Source: Camarhynchus parvulus (Eukaryota; Chordata; Aves; Passeriformes; Thraupidae). From it: DNA of 64,000 bases. Below the pieces are notes generated by a model. That model was not told the DNA's origin and ran no database searches. It saw nothing but the letters and a program-made list of their open reading frames with translations. The translations under genes were made by a program, and so were the position numbers. Shown here piece by piece: positions 62,090 through 64,000 of the stretch. The DNA lies in contig NC_044601.1 in the NCBI RefSeq assembly GCF_901933205.1, positions 45,171,376 through 45,235,375 of the forward strand, given 5' to 3'. The stretch's first letter is position 1, and each line of letters starts with the position of its first letter.

Positions 62090-62560
62090 CCCCGATCCAG
62101 GCTGGATCAGCACAGCCCCGGGCCGGGATGCACCATTGGACACCGCTCCGGCCCCCGCCGGCTTTTTCCTGGGACACGAGGCGCTGGGTTCACACAGATA
62201 CGGAGGGGAAGGAAGAGAAACAGAAGGGGCCGAAAAAAGGCCACCTTGACCCATCACCTCCCGTGCTGTGGCCGGGGAGGCGTCACCTGCGGAGACCCGT
62301 CGAGGGGAGGCAGCACGGGTGGCGCGAGGAAGGCTGAACTTTTAATTGGGCGATAAATCAGGGAGAGGAGCGTGGGGCAGTGCACGCAGGCGTCAAAACA
62401 GAGGAGAAGTCGGCCGGTCAGCAAGACGGGGCAGGGCCCTCTCGCCCCCCGTTAACTCTCCTGCCCTCAGACGGGAGGGGAAGAGGAGGAGAGAGGGATA
62501 AAGCAGAGCCTGCGGATCTTGAGTCATCTCGGACCACGGTGGGGAACGGGATCGTACGTG
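62090..62560. promoter_or_regulatory. CpG island
   Basis: Dense CpG (CCCGGGCCGGGATGCACC, then CCGCTCCGGCCCCCGCCGG and GTGGCCGGGGAGGCGTCACC) with an internal AT-rich spot (TTTTAATTGGGCGATAAATC near 62,340). The 192-codon plus-strand frame from 62,380 has no recognisable domain. Confidence 0.5.
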
Positions 62561-62610
62561 TTGTATTCTACGCTCTATATTCCGAGCAGGCTTGTGCACC
62601 TGTGGGCCTT

Positions 62611-62632
62611 CTCTTTCTCTTTCTTCTGCCAG
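62611..62632 (+). other. Strong splice-acceptor-like site
   Basis: CTCTTTCTCTTTCTTCTGCC followed by AG at 62,631-62,632 is a textbook acceptor. The next bases read RYKKQQEKLGKCPHPSF in one frame; no known family is recognised and the frame decays into hydrophobic low-information sequence. It could be the acceptor of a non-coding or unrecognised exon, or chance in a pyrimidine-rich patch. Confidence 0.2.
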
Positions 62633-62769
62633 GCCGCTACAAAAAACAGCAAGAGAAGCTTGGGAAATGTCCCCACCCCTCATTTCGGCATTCCCTGGCG
62701 CTCCCCTGCGTCCCGCTCTCCTTGCTCCTTCTGCCCCTACCTGCCTTTCTTCGTACTCGCTCGATTTCT

Positions 62770-63140
62770 GGCAGAATGAGATTACGGAGCAAATTACGAA
62801 CTATTTCAAATTCAATACTTATCTCTGGAAAAGGGTGTATGTGTGTCTGTGTCTGTGTCTGTGTGTCTGTGATTACAATCCAGCCTGTCAAAATTCCTAA
62901 TCAAACTGCTGGCGAAAGGGGATTCGTAGACAAAAGGAAACAATGGAAGTCTCGTTAGATCATTTTTCTGGACATTGTTTATGGTCTGGAAGGGATCAAT
63001 CGTTTCAAAATGTTACGAGTAAAAATGATCCTGTGTGGAATGTAGCTAATCCTTTTAAGTTCCTGTCAACTGTTTCCACTCAAAGAATCCGATTTTCCAA
63101 ATCAAAGGTGCAGAACTCAATTGCCGAGGGATTTATAGCG
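62770..63140. promoter_or_regulatory. Candidate conserved non-coding element with SOX/FOX-like sites
   Basis: Unique sequence beside a TGTGTC microsatellite (62,837-62,872). It contains CCTGTCAAAATTCCTAATCA (62,884-62,903; TALE-like TGTCA plus TAATCA), AACAATGG (62,939-62,946; SOX consensus) and GACATTGTTTATGG (62,971-62,984), whose reverse complement CCATAAACAATGTC gives SOX- and FOX-like cores in the opposite direction. It sits between two CpG islands. Regulatory function is inferred. Confidence 0.4.
62837..62872. repeat. TGTGTC-type microsatellite
   Basis: TGTG/TGTC units (TGTCTGTGTCTGTGTCTGTG), short and imperfect. Confidence 0.9.
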
Positions 63141-63780
63141 TCGGCACCGGGCTCCCCTCACCCCACACGCCCCCGCGCGCCCCACGGTGGGTGTCGACGG
63201 CAGGACAGGACCGGGCCGAAGGTTGTCCTCCCCGGGGGGAGTTATGAACCCAGAGGGCTCCCTCAGTGGCAGCAGCGGTCTGCCCTACCGGCGGGCGGCC
63301 GAGACAGCCCTGCTAGGACGGCAGCGTACCTGGGGCCGGGAGGAGGCACCGAGCACGGTCCCTCCTGCCGGTCTGCCGGCAGCGCCCCCGGCTCCGCCCC
63401 GGCACGGCCGCGGGGGTTTGTGCCGCTTAACCGGGCGAACCGCGCCGTCTTGCAGCGGCAGGCGCAGCAGCATCTCCGGACCGGACTCAAAATCTCTTGT
63501 GGAAACGCCACGTTTGGCTTGCCCATGAGTGTTAGCAAGTTGTTGCGGATTCCTTCTGGGTGGGGAGGAGGCTGGAGGGGGAGAGAGTCTTTTTAAAAGC
63601 AAAAACATCTACTTCACACCTCTTGTCGGTAGCCCCGCTCCGGTGCGCGGGAAGGAACATCTGCCTCAGAGGCGGACGGGCGGAACTGGGGATTCCACCG
63701 AAAATCGTGTCCCGGCCGGCAGATGTCTGAGCATCAGGAGGAAAGACGTCGGGATGGAAGTAGAGGCGATTTAAAGAGGC
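63130..63780. promoter_or_regulatory. CpG island near the right edge
   Basis: Very GC- and CpG-rich from 63,140 to 63,480 (for example CACGCCCCCGCGCGCCCCAC and GGCACGGCCGCGGGGG) with a second lobe at 63,625-63,730. A TTTATAG TATA-like motif lies at 63,131 just before it. Frames of 107-217 codons across it are Arg/Pro/Ala-rich on both strands and follow from composition. This may be the promoter or upstream region of a gene beyond the window. Confidence 0.6.
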
Positions 63781-63799
63781 TGAAAGCGATTTAAAGAGG
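63766..63799. repeat. 14-bp direct repeat at 20-bp spacing
   Basis: GCGATTTAAAGAGG occurs at 63,766-63,779 and 63,786-63,799. Each copy has a TTTAAA core and the spacing is close to two helical turns. Confidence 0.9.
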
Positions 63800-64000
63800 T
63801 TAATTTTCAAAGAAAGGCCACCCTTTGGCTTCTCATACAGAAGAGAAAAGTAGAGAGGAAGAGGTGTTAGCGGGACCTTCGGCTGCCTAGCTCTTGCGGA
63901 ACAGTGCAGGGGTACACACTTGCGTGTGCTGCCCCATCGGCAGGGCCGTCTGCACGGAGAAAGACAGGTTAAGGACTTCCATGAAGGAGGAAGAGATGTT
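63800..64000. other. Right edge, no gene recognised
   Basis: Unique sequence running off the window; no exon recognised. Confidence 0.5.

Noticed and set aside
61683..62177. 164-codon minus-strand frame with SFLLSPF repeats resembling a membrane protein
   Set aside because: It is the translated reverse complement of the GGAGAAA purine array.
62380..62958. 192-codon plus-strand frame
   Set aside because: Crosses a CpG island, an acceptor-like pyrimidine tract and a TGTGTC microsatellite (poly Cys-Val); no domain.
62943..63596. 217-codon plus-strand frame
   Set aside because: Starts within a candidate non-coding element and then becomes Pro/Ala/Gly/Arg-rich island translation; frames of similar length exist on the opposite strand.
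1..64000. Endogenous retrovirus, DNA transposon, tRNA, rRNA, known microRNA or CRISPR array
   Set aside because: Looked for LTR ends, gag/pol-like frames, tRNA A/B boxes, familiar microRNA mature sequences and regularly spaced repeats; none was convincing by eye.

Overview
This looks like avian nuclear DNA. The best evidence is three degenerate CR1-type LINE fragments; one keeps the bird/reptile CR1 3' end, with tandem copies of an octamer of the ATTCTATG type. There is no sign of bacterial gene density, Alu/L1/B1 repeats, CRISPR arrays, rRNA or tRNA genes. The species cannot be told from the sequence alone. No complete protein-coding gene was recognised, and nearly all open frames over 60 codons read as chance frames, CR1 relics or translated simple repeats.

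Layout: (1) 1-14.1 kb is AT-rich intergenic or intronic DNA with all three CR1 fragments, each on the minus strand. (2) 14.1-52.5 kb is AT-rich, repeat-poor single-copy DNA with only microsatellites, two probable ancient amniote repeat relics, short perfect inverted repeats and several stretches that look like conserved non-coding elements by composition and motif content (around 35.5-36.3, 48.0 and 50.0-50.4 kb). (3) From about 52.5 kb to the right edge the character changes: CpG-rich blocks (around 54.3-55.0, 56.25-57.3, 58.2-58.4, 59.8-61.2, 62.1-62.6 and 63.1-63.8 kb) alternate with AT-rich blocks dense in homeodomain, SOX/FOX-like and TATA-like motifs. Such multi-island clusters are typical of vertebrate developmental-regulator loci, whose main gene may lie partly or wholly beyond the right edge.

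The most notable items are: a possible short minus-strand coding exon at 57,927-57,967 (ATG in good context, GTAAAT donor, frame open 130 bases further upstream, CpG island upstream); a promoter-like module at 54,671-54,888 with three tandem 17-bp TGACG repeats, a TATA box and a strong splice-acceptor-like site; a homeodomain-palindrome cluster at 61,440-61,700; a SOX/FOX-like inverted pair at 62,939-62,983; and a recent ~97-bp tandem duplication at 59,652-59,849. All regulatory calls are inference from motif and composition, since no alignment or expression data could be used.
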